Shown piece after piece: positions 7,631-13,899 of a stretch of DNA of 24,892 nucleotides; the stretch's first letter is position 1, and every line of letters begins with the position of its first letter. Both the position numbers and the translations under genes were made by a program. The stretch is from a virus. The stretch is taken from the IMG/VR virus record IMGVR_UViG_3300032224_001388, positions 1-24,892 of that record; one strand, given 5' to 3'. The notes below the pieces were generated by a model. The model did no database searches. It worked only from the letters and a program-made list of their open reading frames with translations, and was not told where the DNA came from.

Positions 7631-7660
7631 ATATCATTTAAACAAAAAAATATCTTAATT

Positions 7661-7975
7661 ATGAAAAAATTACCTAAATCAATCGAGACGCGGATTAACT
7701 TAATCAATTCAATGATTCCGCAAATTTCTAACCTGGACGAAATTCCATTTACTTATAACGGTGGGACCTGGCCCTATTACGTCGAAATTCAGCCTATAGA
7801 AATTAAAGGTTTGAAAGTTATCATTAAAGCTAAGGACCTAAAAAGTAAAAATAATTATATTAACGCTGAAAAATATAATGTAAATAATACCGATTATTTC
7901 GCAGATAACGGTTTGAGCGGGCTTAGTTATGATTTGTCGGTAATTCTCAAAGCATTTAAAACAGCCTTAAAATAA
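7661..7975 (+). CDS. Hypothetical protein, first gene of the rightward operon (104 aa)
   Basis: The ATG at 7661 is preceded by an A-rich leader (AAACAAAAAAATATC). The product is mixed alpha/beta with short strands such as YYVEIQPIEIKGLKVIIKAK (~45-64), and ends in a helix, SYDLSVILKAFKTALK. No family is recognised. The sequence carries CCTGG and GGACC words, like the leader before it and the genes up to 9436. Its stop overlaps the start of the next small gene (TAATG), indicating one transcript and coupled translation. Confidence 0.75.
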   Translation: MKKLPKSIETRINLINSMIPQISNLDEIPFTYNGGTWPYYVEIQPIEIKGLKVIIKAKDLKSKNNYINAEKYNVNNTDYFADNGLSGLSYDLSVILKAFKTALK

Positions 7976-8070
7976 TGGAAGCATTAATAATATTTTTAGC
8001 GTCTTTTTACTTATCATTTATCTATCTATTTGCCTGGAATTATAACCAGGATAAACCTACAAAAAAATGA
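7975..8070 (+). CDS. Small membrane protein (31 aa)
   Basis: The frame starts at the ATG inside TAATG (7975) and ends at a TGA that overlaps the next start in ATGA (8067-8070). It encodes a hydrophobic segment, ALIIFLASFYLSFIYLFAW, followed by a polar tail ending in DKPTKK. One membrane span with the charged tail inside is likely. Tight coupling on both sides is the main evidence that this very short gene is real. The function is unknown; small phage membrane proteins often act on the host envelope or exclude other phages. Confidence 0.65.
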   Translation: MEALIIFLASFYLSFIYLFAWNYNQDKPTKK

Positions 8071-8261
8071 AAAATTACCGTTTAACTTTTAAAGACATTT
8101 ATAGCGACGTTCTTTACACGTCAATAATTCAAGCTAAGTCAATACGCGGGGCTGTTCAGCGCTCCAGAAAGCTAGGACCTTTGGAATATGTTTCCAGGTC
8201 CATTACAAGCCTAGAATCTGAATTTAATTTAAAACTTGACAAAATAGAATTTAATTATTAA
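8067..8261 (+). CDS. Hypothetical protein (64 aa)
   Basis: The start at 8067 overlaps the previous stop by four bases. The product begins with a strand-rich stretch (MKNYRLTFKDIYSDVLYTSI), followed by a basic helix (AKSIRGAVQRSRKLG). It resembles small phage proteins that begin with a strand and carry an Ala/Lys turn helix, but I cannot name a family. CCAGG and GGACC words place it in the same compositional block as its neighbours. Confidence 0.7.
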   Translation: MKNYRLTFKDIYSDVLYTSIIQAKSIRGAVQRSRKLGPLEYVSRSITSLESEFNLKLDKIEFNY

Positions 8262-8290
8262 TCCAATCATTTTAAACAAAAAAAAATCAT

Positions 8291-9037
8291 ATGAAAACTA
8301 TCATAGCACCAAACGGAAACCAATTACAAATTTCAAATAATCTTTTGAGCAAAGGAGACACAAACGCGAAACTGATTAAAAACTTTTTAGAATCGCATAT
8401 TTTATACCTTAACCCCTGGAAACAAAATTCACTAGGAATTAATCTTTGTGCCGGGGCTTCCGATAATTGTATTCAAGTATGTATTTATACTACCGGACGC
8501 GGAGTAATGGCACCCGTCCAGGAAGGAAGGACGCGTAGGACGGAACTTTACATACAGCATAGAAATTACTTTTTAAACATGCTATTAAATGAGCTTACAA
8601 AACTCAACAAAAAAGCTTTAAGAGAAGGTAAACAAATCGCAGTTAGGTTAAACGGAACGTCGGACCTGGATTTTATAGCTATCCTTAAAAACCGTTTTAA
8701 CATTGATATCCTGGACGCGTTTCCTGGACTTGAATTTTACGATTATACAAAGATTCTAGGTAAGGTAAAAAAATACGCGGGGACCAGGTACAAATTAACT
8801 TTTTCGCGTAGTGAAACAAACGAATCGGAATGTATTGAAGCTTTAAGCCTGGGCGCTCCCGTTTCCGTAGTTTTCGACGACAAAAAGCCCATGCCTAGTA
8901 TTTATTTAGGGGCTAAGGTTATTGACGGGGACCTTGCCGATGACATTATGTTAACTGCTGAACCTGGAACGATTATAGGCTTAAAAGCTAAAGGTAAGGC
9001 GCGCAAAGATAAAACTAGCGGATTCGTAGTAATTTAA
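8291..9037 (+). CDS. GP88-family protein (248 aa)
   Basis: The features match the phage/mobile-element family called gene product 88, first described from mycobacteriophages. They are a Cys cluster, NLCAGASDNCIQVC (C53, C60, C64), then RLNGTSDLD (~119-127), FYDYTKI (~149-155), LTFSRSETN (~169-177) and a C-terminal Asp/Gly-rich part. The biochemical role of the family is not established as far as I know; conserved Cys and polar motifs suggest a metal-binding or catalytic site. An A-run (AAACAAAAAAAAATC) precedes the ATG at 8291. The gene is unusually rich in CCTGG/CCAGG and GGACC, and is followed by a strong hairpin. Confidence 0.75.
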   Translation: MKTIIAPNGNQLQISNNLLSKGDTNAKLIKNFLESHILYLNPWKQNSLGINLCAGASDNCIQVCIYTTGRGVMAPVQEGRTRRTELYIQHRNYFLNMLLNELTKLNKKALREGKQIAVRLNGTSDLDFIAILKNRFNIDILDAFPGLEFYDYTKILGKVKKYAGTRYKLTFSRSETNESECIEALSLGAPVSVVFDDKKPMPSIYLGAKVIDGDLADDIMLTAEPGTIIGLKAKGKARKDKTSGFVVI

Positions 9038-9046
9038 TTAATCACC

Positions 9047-9074
9047 AGGTCCAGGGGCTAAACTTCCTGGACCT
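9047..9074 (+). other. Intergenic hairpin after the GP88-family gene
   Basis: AGGTCCAGG (9047-9055) pairs perfectly with CCTGGACCT (9066-9074) around a ten-base loop, GGCTAAACTT. The stem consists of the CCAGG/GGACC words enriched in this block. There is no U tract after it, so it may block exonucleases or mark a processing point rather than terminate. The loop resembles that of the hairpins at 9427-9456 and 13644-13660. Confidence 0.55.
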
Positions 9075-9088
9075 TAAATAAACCAAAT

Positions 9089-9436
9089 ATGAAAAACGAA
9101 ATAGAAATTTTGCAAAATAAACTAGTAGAATTCGAAGCTAGGGAACAAAGATTAAGGAAGCTAGTCCAGGACCTAGTCCAGGTGACAAGCTACGAGAATT
9201 ACCAGGAAACGGACGAAGAAACGGACGAAGTTACTACCTGGAAGCTAGGAGAAATTTATTTCAATTTAACGGATTTAGCTATCTGCGATTTTGACGAAGC
9301 TAGGGACCAAATGATTTCTAGGGACCTGGACGCGGACGACATACTAGGAAGCAATCTAGATTTAATCACTACTTTCCAGGACTACATTACCCCAATCCTA
9401 AACGAATTAAATTATTTGACGGAAGAAAATTCCTAG
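9089..9436 (+). CDS. Acidic hypothetical protein (115 aa)
   Basis: The product starts with a coiled-coil-like helix (MKNEIEILQNKLVEFEAREQ) and continues with a very acidic stretch (NYQETDEETDEVTTWKLGEI). The second half holds IYFNLTDLAICDFDEARDQM and an Asp-rich turn, SRDLDADDILGSNLDL. No enzyme motif is visible. Strong acidity can indicate a DNA-mimic or a protein-binding inhibitor, but that is only a possibility. The gene is rich in CCAGG/CCTGG and GGACC, like the preceding 2 kb; this bias largely ends here. Confidence 0.75.
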   Translation: MKNEIEILQNKLVEFEAREQRLRKLVQDLVQVTSYENYQETDEETDEVTTWKLGEIYFNLTDLAICDFDEARDQMISRDLDADDILGSNLDLITTFQDYITPILNELNYLTEENS

Positions 9437-9456
9437 GCTAAAATCCTAGGGAATTT
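9427..9456 (+). other. Hairpin with loop CTAAAAT at the end of the CCAGG-rich block
   Basis: AAATTCCTAGG (9427-9437) pairs with CCTAGGGAATTT (9445-9456), with one bulged G, around the loop CTAAAAT. Its core, TAGGCTAAAATCCTA (9434-9448), recurs exactly at 13645-13659 inside the structured RNA before the replication operon. The hairpin overlaps the stop codon of the gene at 9089. No U tract follows. It might stabilise the 3' end of the upstream message. Confidence 0.55.
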
Positions 9457-9516
9457 CCGCTCTCAACAATACTAACCCAATCGCAAAAATAAATTAATCA
9501 ATTAAATAATTTCAAA

Positions 9517-9789
9517 ATGAAAAACCAAATAAAGGATTTAAGTAATTTCTCTGATATGGAATTACTACATGAACTAGAGAAGCGCGGACACTACATAGAA
9601 GACACGCCGAGCGTTATCGACGTAGAAGTCGCCATGACTTTATACGGAATAGGATACAATGAACTCAAGTTTAATGAGAAGCATGAAATCCTAATGACTG
9701 CAGTCAAGAAATCAAAACTTTTTAAAACCGATGTTTTCGATGAAATGAGTATAGAATTAGAAAATTGGATATCATATATAAAAAACTAA
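9517..9789 (+). CDS. Hypothetical protein (90 aa)
   Basis: The ATG at 9517 follows an A/T-rich leader. The N-terminus, MKNQIKDLSNFSDMELLHEL, reads as a helix with a Ser/Asp cap, of a type common in small phage proteins (SDxELLxELxxRG). The rest is helical and ends in ENWISYIKN. No function can be assigned. From here to about 13.3 kb the genes lack the CCAGG bias seen before 9436. Confidence 0.7.
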   Translation: MKNQIKDLSNFSDMELLHELEKRGHYIEDTPSVIDVEVAMTLYGIGYNELKFNEKHEILMTAVKKSKLFKTDVFDEMSIELENWISYIKN

Positions 9790-9791
9790 TC

Positions 9792-10127
9792 ATGAAAAAC
9801 ATTAATTCGAATCATGTAATTCATTTGAGAAATGAATACATCACAAAAATTTTTAACATAATCAAAAAGGAAAATCTAGGCGGGACTCTCTTAAGCTTAA
9901 GAGAAGCCGACGAATTTAGGTGCTTTCAGTTGGTGCCTACATACGGAGAAGATAGCGACATAATTAGATATGAGCAGTTTGAAGCCAATGAAATAGAGAT
10001 AGCGGAAAACGTATATATTTTAGGCAATAATTCGGAAGGTAGTTCTGACTGCATATTACTAATGGATTTAGATATTAACGAAATAGCTATAGTCCTGGAC
10101 ATATTAGAGAACAAAAAATATTTTTAA
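9792..10127 (+). CDS. Hypothetical acidic protein (111 aa)
   Basis: I start it at the ATG at 9792 (MKNINSNHVIHLRNEYITKI) rather than at the TTG at 9765, because the ATG lies two bases after the upstream stop and the TTG would overlap that gene. The protein has a helical first third and a second half rich in Glu, Asp and Ile (YEQFEANEIEIAENVYILGN). It ends in a helix, INEIAIVLDILENKKYF. No family is recognised. Confidence 0.65.
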   Translation: MKNINSNHVIHLRNEYITKIFNIIKKENLGGTLLSLREADEFRCFQLVPTYGEDSDIIRYEQFEANEIEIAENVYILGNNSEGSSDCILLMDLDINEIAIVLDILENKKYF

Positions 10128-10146
10128 CTAAAACCCAAAAATTAAC

Positions 10147-10689
10147 ATGAAAAAGCATTTTTTATTTGGCAAGCATGCCATCAACGTTTACAAAACCAAA
10201 GGCATTAACTCGGTTGCCGAAATATCTCCAAATGGATACGAGTTATTCACCTGGGTTGACAATCATAGCAATCCCGAAAAATTAATGGATGCATTCATTC
10301 CCTGGGGCGACTACGTTGAAATTAAGGAAGATGAAATAAAATACATCAATCTAAAAAATAACGTATCAAAATGGAGAGAGTTTATAAATACAACCATTTT
10401 TGCAGAAGATTTAAATGACGGGCAATTACTCGATTATTTAATGGAAAATTTTCAGATCCCTAAACCTAGAATAAAGTTTGATTTATATGCATCAGACTAT
10501 GTGTTATTTAGCCACGCAAGGGAAGAATTTGAAAGGTTTAGCGACGGTGATATTGCCATTTATGGAGTTAAAGAAGATGCAATACTCCACTCCAAAGGAA
10601 CTGATTATTTACCAATTAGTTGTACGGACCTTAGTGAAGAAAATAAAGAAATATTATTAACTCAAATAAATAGAATCGAACATGACTAA
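10147..10689 (+). CDS. Hypothetical protein (180 aa)
   Basis: The product has aromatic, strand-like segments in its first half (NGYELFTWVDNHSN, FIPWGDYVEIKEDEIKYINL). An acidic helix follows (FAEDLNDGQLLDYLMENFQI), then further mixed sequence. I recognise no family. It is one of the larger proteins in the early small-gene cluster. Its last eight bases overlap the next gene's start, so the two are translationally linked. Confidence 0.7.
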   Translation: MKKHFLFGKHAINVYKTKGINSVAEISPNGYELFTWVDNHSNPEKLMDAFIPWGDYVEIKEDEIKYINLKNNVSKWREFINTTIFAEDLNDGQLLDYLMENFQIPKPRIKFDLYASDYVLFSHAREEFERFSDGDIAIYGVKEDAILHSKGTDYLPISCTDLSEENKEILLTQINRIEHD

Positions 10690-10900
10690 CAAAATGAATC
10701 TAACAGCCTTGTATTTCGCAAAGTATAACATTGACGAAATAGCCGAAGAAAACGGGATTAAAACATTCATATCTGGTTCCAATGATTTATATATCGAACT
10801 TAAATCGGGAAGAAATTTTAAGTTGTCGGAAGATGAAGTAAAATACCAGGCAATTGAATACCTAAAAAATCAAATATCAAATATTGAAAACAATTTTTAA
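10682..10900 (+). CDS. Hypothetical protein (72 aa)
   Basis: The ATG at 10682 overlaps the end of the upstream gene by eight bases. A second ATG four codons in (10694) is an alternative start. The sequence suggests a small alpha/beta fold: a helix (TALYFAKYNIDEIAEENG), a strand-turn-strand (KTFISGSNDLYIELKSGRNF), and a C-terminal helix. The function is unknown. Confidence 0.6.
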   Translation: MTNKMNLTALYFAKYNIDEIAEENGIKTFISGSNDLYIELKSGRNFKLSEDEVKYQAIEYLKNQISNIENNF

Positions 10901-10916
10901 TAAATATAATCCAAAA

Positions 10917-11279
10917 ATGAAAGATTTAACAAAAGAACAACAATTAATGGTAGAGTCATTAGTTGCACATTTCACGAATGAAAACGAAAGAAAAGAAGAC
11001 CCTTACGTTTTGGAAACTGACATAGACTTTAGCGCTCCCGAACTTGGTAAACAGCATAGCGGGTACGATTTTAAATGTTACGACGGGTATGCCGTTGGAA
11101 AAAATGAAGTTGTTGAAATTATAGTAACATACCCTAAAATGATAGACTTAACTCATTCTGAAGTTGATGAATGCATGTATTTTAGGTATGGATCCGATCA
11201 TAAAAAATATGATTATGAAATTCATTTTGGCGATGTAATGATGTTTAAATCAAAGCTTAAATCTTTTAGACTTTTATAG
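10917..11279 (+). CDS. Hypothetical protein (120 aa)
   Basis: I start it at ATG 10917 (MKDLTKEQQLMVESLVAHF), 16 bases after the upstream stop; a TTG at 10884 would overlap that gene. An N-terminal helix is followed by strand-rich sequence with many Asp, Tyr and Phe (HSGYDFKCYDGYAVGKNEVV, then CMYFRYGSDHKKYDYEIHFG). Nothing in it points to a catalytic role, and I cannot place it in a family. The next gene starts three bases after its stop. Confidence 0.65.
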   Translation: MKDLTKEQQLMVESLVAHFTNENERKEDPYVLETDIDFSAPELGKQHSGYDFKCYDGYAVGKNEVVEIIVTYPKMIDLTHSEVDECMYFRYGSDHKKYDYEIHFGDVMMFKSKLKSFRLL

Positions 11280-11281
11280 CG

Positions 11282-11488
11282 ATGAAAAATAACCTACAAG
11301 AAAACACCTGGTTTGAAGTGTACAAAACTTGTGCAGACGAATCAACTGAAACAATTGCAATGTTTTTATCCTTAAGGGATGCATCTGATTTTATATCGCA
11401 AACTGATAGGCACAGCGAAGTGCTAAACATCGACGAGTGGAGCGGGAACGGAGTAAGTATACCTAGAAGAATAGGCAGAATCAAATAA
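11282..11488 (+). CDS. Small hypothetical protein (68 aa)
   Basis: A compact sequence with a strand (NTWFEVYKTCADESTETIAM), a helix that resembles the Ser-x-x-[DE]-Ala helix found in many small phage proteins (LSLRDASDFISQ), and an ending, LNIDEWSGNGVSIPRRIGRI. The ATG at 11282 is three bases after the previous stop. No function is known. Confidence 0.65.
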   Translation: MKNNLQENTWFEVYKTCADESTETIAMFLSLRDASDFISQTDRHSEVLNIDEWSGNGVSIPRRIGRIK

Positions 11489-11531
11489 CATCATCCTTGT
11501 AGGTGGGTTAGGTAAACCTTCATTAAATAAA

Positions 11532-11930
11532 GTGATAGAAATAAAACAAGAAGACTTAGAATATTGGCTATCGGGCGCGCTCGAAGGCGGTTCAAATTAT
11601 TGGTACTTAATAATTAATGATTACGATAAGAGCGGGTTTGATAAGAAGCTTTGCACTATAGATAACTTTGCCAAATCATTACTTGAAACACCCAACTTTT
11701 CGATCAAAATATATGACATCGAAAACTTTAGTGAAGACGAAGATTTAGATTTAGATCCGAGCGGTGCATTACTTGGCGAAATATCCTTAGCAAATATTGT
11801 TAGGGGCATGGACCTAATGAAGGAAAACTATAGGGATATGTATGATAGACTTTATAGTGGTGATTACGACGCGGACGATTGCGATGTATGGCTACAGCTA
11901 ATAGTAATGGGCGAGGTAGTATTCTGCTAG
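11532..11930 (+). CDS. Acidic mobile-element protein of the ALEGG-NYW type (132 aa)
   Basis: The N-terminus, SGALEGGSNYWYLI (~14-27), and the C-terminal block, YDADDCDVWLQLIVMGEVVF (~112-131), are the two conserved ends of a small protein family that I have seen often in phages and conjugative elements; I do not know an assigned function. The centre is extremely acidic (DIENFSEDEDLDLDPSG). The start is a GTG at 11532. I accept it because it gives the expected short distance to the ALEGG motif and no ATG lies near. A 43-base gap separates it from the upstream gene. Confidence 0.7.
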   Translation: MIEIKQEDLEYWLSGALEGGSNYWYLIINDYDKSGFDKKLCTIDNFAKSLLETPNFSIKIYDIENFSEDEDLDLDPSGALLGEISLANIVRGMDLMKENYRDMYDRLYSGDYDADDCDVWLQLIVMGEVVFC

Positions 11931-12056
11931 TGCGTCTATAAATTGCTCGCGTTTGTCTACAAATTTAGACTAATTAAAGCATTGGAATTATCTTTAAATT
12001 ATAATTAATCAAACAATTAGCCACCTCTTGGTGATATAGGTTAACCAGGTTTTGTA

Positions 12057-12422
12057 ATGTTAGGAAGCGAATATTTTGAGTATTATTTAGTCGAAGAGGA
12101 GCAGGAATTGTTTAGAAACAATTTGCTCAACCAGGTGACTGAAAGTTATTTATGGGAATATTTGGATAGGGATTTTGATTCCTTTAAGGATTTTCTCACC
12201 CAAGCATTTTGGTTTAAGGAAACTCCCGAAGGTAATGAGTATTGGGAATTACTATGTAGCATCAGAAATGATATGCATGAAAAGAAAGTAAAGATTATCC
12301 AGGATTTCATCCGTCTTCAAATTAAAGATGAACATCAACTAGATAAGTTATTATTCCTGGCTGAAATGCATGTAAGACAATATGGTACAAACGAATTTTA
12401 TTATTTTAGAGATGAAGAATAG
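12057..12422 (+). CDS. Hypothetical protein (121 aa)
   Basis: The product is helical and rich in Glu and aromatic residues (FEYYLVEEEQELFRNNLLNQ, LTQAFWFKETPEGNEYWELL). It follows a 126-base gap (11931-12056) that holds only short hairpins (GTCTA/TAGAC; CACC-TCTT-GGTG) and a poor promoter-like TATCTTTA, with no gene. No family is recognised. The following gene overlaps its end. Confidence 0.65.
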   Translation: MLGSEYFEYYLVEEEQELFRNNLLNQVTESYLWEYLDRDFDSFKDFLTQAFWFKETPEGNEYWELLCSIRNDMHEKKVKIIQDFIRLQIKDEHQLDKLLFLAEMHVRQYGTNEFYYFRDEE

Positions 12423-12657
12423 AGCAAAAATTATTAATACAATCAAAGATTGTTCCTTAGAGCAGTTAGATATTAATACGTTATTGGATATCGCGTCAAT
12501 GAATGACGAAGAGCTTGTGCAATACCTAGCCCTGGAATTATATTCATTAAAGTATGAGTATGAAAATCTTTTAGACAAATTAATTGTCACTGAGAATACA
12601 TTATTTGAAAAAGTTAAAGAATTAGAAATCAAATTAGCCATCAAAGAGACATGTTAA
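12412..12657 (+). CDS. Hypothetical coiled-coil protein (81 aa)
   Basis: I start it at ATG 12412 (MKNRAKIINTIKDCSLEQLD), which overlaps the previous gene by 11 bases; an upstream ATG at 12382 would overlap by 41. The second half is a heptad-like helix (LYSLKYEYENLLDKLIVTEN, then TLFEKVKELEIKLAIKE), so a dimeric coiled coil is likely. It may act as a small adaptor. The function is unknown. Confidence 0.6.
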   Translation: MKNRAKIINTIKDCSLEQLDINTLLDIASMNDEELVQYLALELYSLKYEYENLLDKLIVTENTLFEKVKELEIKLAIKETC

Positions 12658-12923
12658 ATTTTAATATTTTAGTAAATCCTTTTACGCGTAGAATGTTAAT
12701 ATCATCGCGGATCAATAAAGTAAGCCATGAAGTGGTAATCGAATACGGAGATTTAGACGAATGGCATGCATTTATGTTTGACGATGAAGTGTTTGATATC
12801 CACCTCTTATACGAAGGAGAATTAGAAATTAGCATCTATAGGGTAACGGAAGGTAACACCTTAGTAAATAAAGATGATTCAATCCATGTTAAATATAAAA
12901 TTATTTGCAAGGATGAGTTTTAA
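12651..12923 (+). CDS. Hypothetical beta-rich protein (90 aa)
   Basis: The start overlaps the previous stop by seven bases. The sequence alternates short strands (NILVNPFTRRMLISSRINKV, VVIEYGDLDEWHAFMFDDEV, HLLYEGELEISIYRVTEG) and is acidic in the middle. It resembles no family I know. An overlapping small membrane gene begins at 12913. Confidence 0.6.
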   Translation: MLNFNILVNPFTRRMLISSRINKVSHEVVIEYGDLDEWHAFMFDDEVFDIHLLYEGELEISIYRVTEGNTLVNKDDSIHVKYKIICKDEF

Positions 12924-13008
12924 AGAGAAGCCTACTAAATCAGATTACTTTTGGGCGTTTATGTCTTATGTAATTTTATATTTAGTATACAAGTTAATAG
13001 TCCCATAA
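12913..13008 (+). CDS. Small membrane protein (31 aa)
   Basis: A frame from ATG 12913 to TAA 13006-13008 encodes a polar head (MSFKEKPTKSDY) and one hydrophobic span (FWAFMSYVILYLVYKLIV). It overlaps the preceding stop by 11 bases, like other coupled genes in this cluster. It resembles in layout the 31-aa membrane protein at 7975. The next gene is also membrane-bound, so the pair may work together at the envelope. Confidence 0.5.
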   Translation: MSFKEKPTKSDYFWAFMSYVILYLVYKLIVP

Positions 13009-13048
13009 TCACGCGGAAGTTCCGCTCAAAACAATTTAATTAAACCAA

Positions 13049-13267
13049 ATGAAAAAAAGATTCGTAATTGAGGCTATTGCTATAGCTGTTTTAGTCACAT
13101 GTTTATTAGTAATATGGATTAACCTTACCATAAAAGAAAAAAAGGTTTATATCAAAGGGCATGTGCCGTATGAAGAGTTTGGCATAGAAACATCTGCTGA
13201 TATTTATGTAGATAATATGCTTAAAAGACCATATACTAAAAGCGGTAGACTTATAGGTGAAGAATAA
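13049..13267 (+). CDS. Membrane-anchored small protein (72 aa)
   Basis: An N-terminal basic start (MKKRF) is followed by a long hydrophobic span (AIAIAVLVTCLLVIWINLTI, ~9-28) and a polar domain of about 44 residues (KVYIKGHVPYEEFGIETSAD). This is a signal-anchor layout with the C-terminal part outside the membrane. No lipobox or enzyme motif is seen. A small inverted repeat, GCGGAA/TTCCGC, lies just before it (13013-13025). The role is unknown. Confidence 0.65.
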   Translation: MKKRFVIEAIAIAVLVTCLLVIWINLTIKEKKVYIKGHVPYEEFGIETSADIYVDNMLKRPYTKSGRLIGEE

Positions 13268-13298
13268 TTAAAATTTAAATATATAAAATCAAATAAAA

Positions 13299-13586
13299 AT
13301 GGAAAGAAGAATTGAGTCGACTGTTATTTCTCGTCATGGAAATCTTATTAATATTTATGCAGTAGAAAATTCTCTTGTTAGGAAAGAAATGCTTAAGCCC
13401 TATAGCTCTTATGAAATTGAATATAGATTTGGGGCAAACGGTTCAGATACTTTCATCGGAGAATACATTGATTGTACTCCCGAAATGAGAAGTCTAATCT
13501 TTACTCATCCAACGAAAGGGGAAGGTAGAAGAATTATTGTACCAACAAATAATATTATTAAATTACGTCATTTGTTTGATAAATAA
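13299..13586 (+). CDS. Hypothetical protein (95 aa)
   Basis: A beta-rich small protein with a basic start, MERRIESTVISRHGN, then YSSYEIEYRFGANGSDTFIG and a Lys/Arg-containing C-terminal half (TKGEGRRIIVPTNNIIKLRH). It is less acidic than the genes before it and may bind nucleic acid, but no known fold can be named. It is the last gene before the replication operon. The promoter of the structured RNA (13571-13601) overlaps its final codons. Confidence 0.65.
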   Translation: MERRIESTVISRHGNLINIYAVENSLVRKEMLKPYSSYEIEYRFGANGSDTFIGEYIDCTPEMRSLIFTHPTKGEGRRIIVPTNNIIKLRHLFDK

Positions 13587-13601
13587 TTTGAGTTATATTT
13601 G
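13571..13601 (+). promoter_or_regulatory. Strong Bacteroidota-type promoter before the replication operon
   Basis: TTTG (13571-13574), exactly 19 bases, then TATATTTG (13594-13601) is a full match to TTTG-N19-TAnnTTTG. Transcription would start near 13607-13608, right at the base of the first stem of the RNA described next. The promoter lies partly inside the 3' end of the upstream gene. Confidence 0.75.
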
Positions 13602-13607
13602 TGAGTA

Positions 13608-13697
13608 GTATTTTGAATTGTATTGAGGGATGCGATTCAAAGTATAGGCTAAAATCCTATCGCCCAAGTTTCTTCCCTCAAGGACTTGGGCATTTTT
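13608..13697 (+). ncRNA. Structured ~90-nt RNA or attenuator leader with a possible loop-loop contact
   Basis: Between a full promoter and a terminator the RNA can form three hairpins. Hairpin 1 pairs TTTGAAT (13612-13618) with ATTCAAA (13635-13641) and can extend inward by G-U pairs to a GAGG loop. Hairpin 2 is ATAGG (13644-13648) with CCTAT (13656-13660) and loop CTAAAAT. Hairpin 3 is the terminator. TTGAGGGA in hairpin 1 (13623-13630) is exactly complementary to TCCCTCAA in the terminator loop (13674-13681), so a kissing or pseudoknot contact is possible. It ends eight bases before the next ATG. It is either a free small RNA or a leader controlling read-through into the initiator and helicase genes. 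It fits no riboswitch class I know. Confidence 0.65.
13662..13697 (+). terminator. Intrinsic terminator ahead of the replication operon
   Basis: GCCCAAGT (13662-13669) pairs perfectly with ACTTGGGC (13684-13691) around a 14-base loop, followed by ATTTTTA. The five-base U run is short, so some read-through into the gene at 13705 is expected. The loop contains the sequence that can pair with hairpin 1 of the upstream RNA, offering a way to control termination. Confidence 0.75.
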
Positions 13698-13704
13698 ATC
13701 TTCA

Positions 13705-13899
13705 ATGGATCTAGAATTAATGGCATTTATGGCGGTAGTTAAAGTTAAGCTGATTCATACTCAAATGGACCTGGCTGACTATCAAAAAGCATTATCATAT
13801 GCAACCCCCGAAATGGAAGCCTTTGATATTTTATTAAAAAATGCAGAAGAATTAGTCAAAGAAATTCAGTTTTACGAAAATAAATTAAAAGAAATATGA
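13705..13899 (+). CDS. Small helical protein before the initiator (64 aa)
   Basis: The sequence is wholly helical (MDLADYQKALSYATPEMEAF, then ILLKNAEELVKEIQFYENKL). The ATG at 13705 lies eight bases after the terminator; an ATG at 13720 is an alternative. Its stop overlaps the initiator's start in ATGA (13896-13899), so it should be translated in step with it. A helper or regulator of initiation is possible from position only. Confidence 0.65.
   Translation: MDLELMAFMAVVKVKLIHTQMDLADYQKALSYATPEMEAFDILLKNAEELVKEIQFYENKLKEI

Noticed and set aside
11621-11809. Minus-strand frames within the small early genes (also near 9926-10114 and 12351-12835)
   Set aside because: They mirror acidic or helical plus-strand genes that are tightly spaced and coupled; the mirror products are Ser/Leu-rich, as expected of antisense shadows.
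13608-13697. tRNA or purine-type riboswitch
   Set aside because: There is no cloverleaf, acceptor end or anticodon arm, and the junction of a purine riboswitch is missing although a loop-loop contact is possible.
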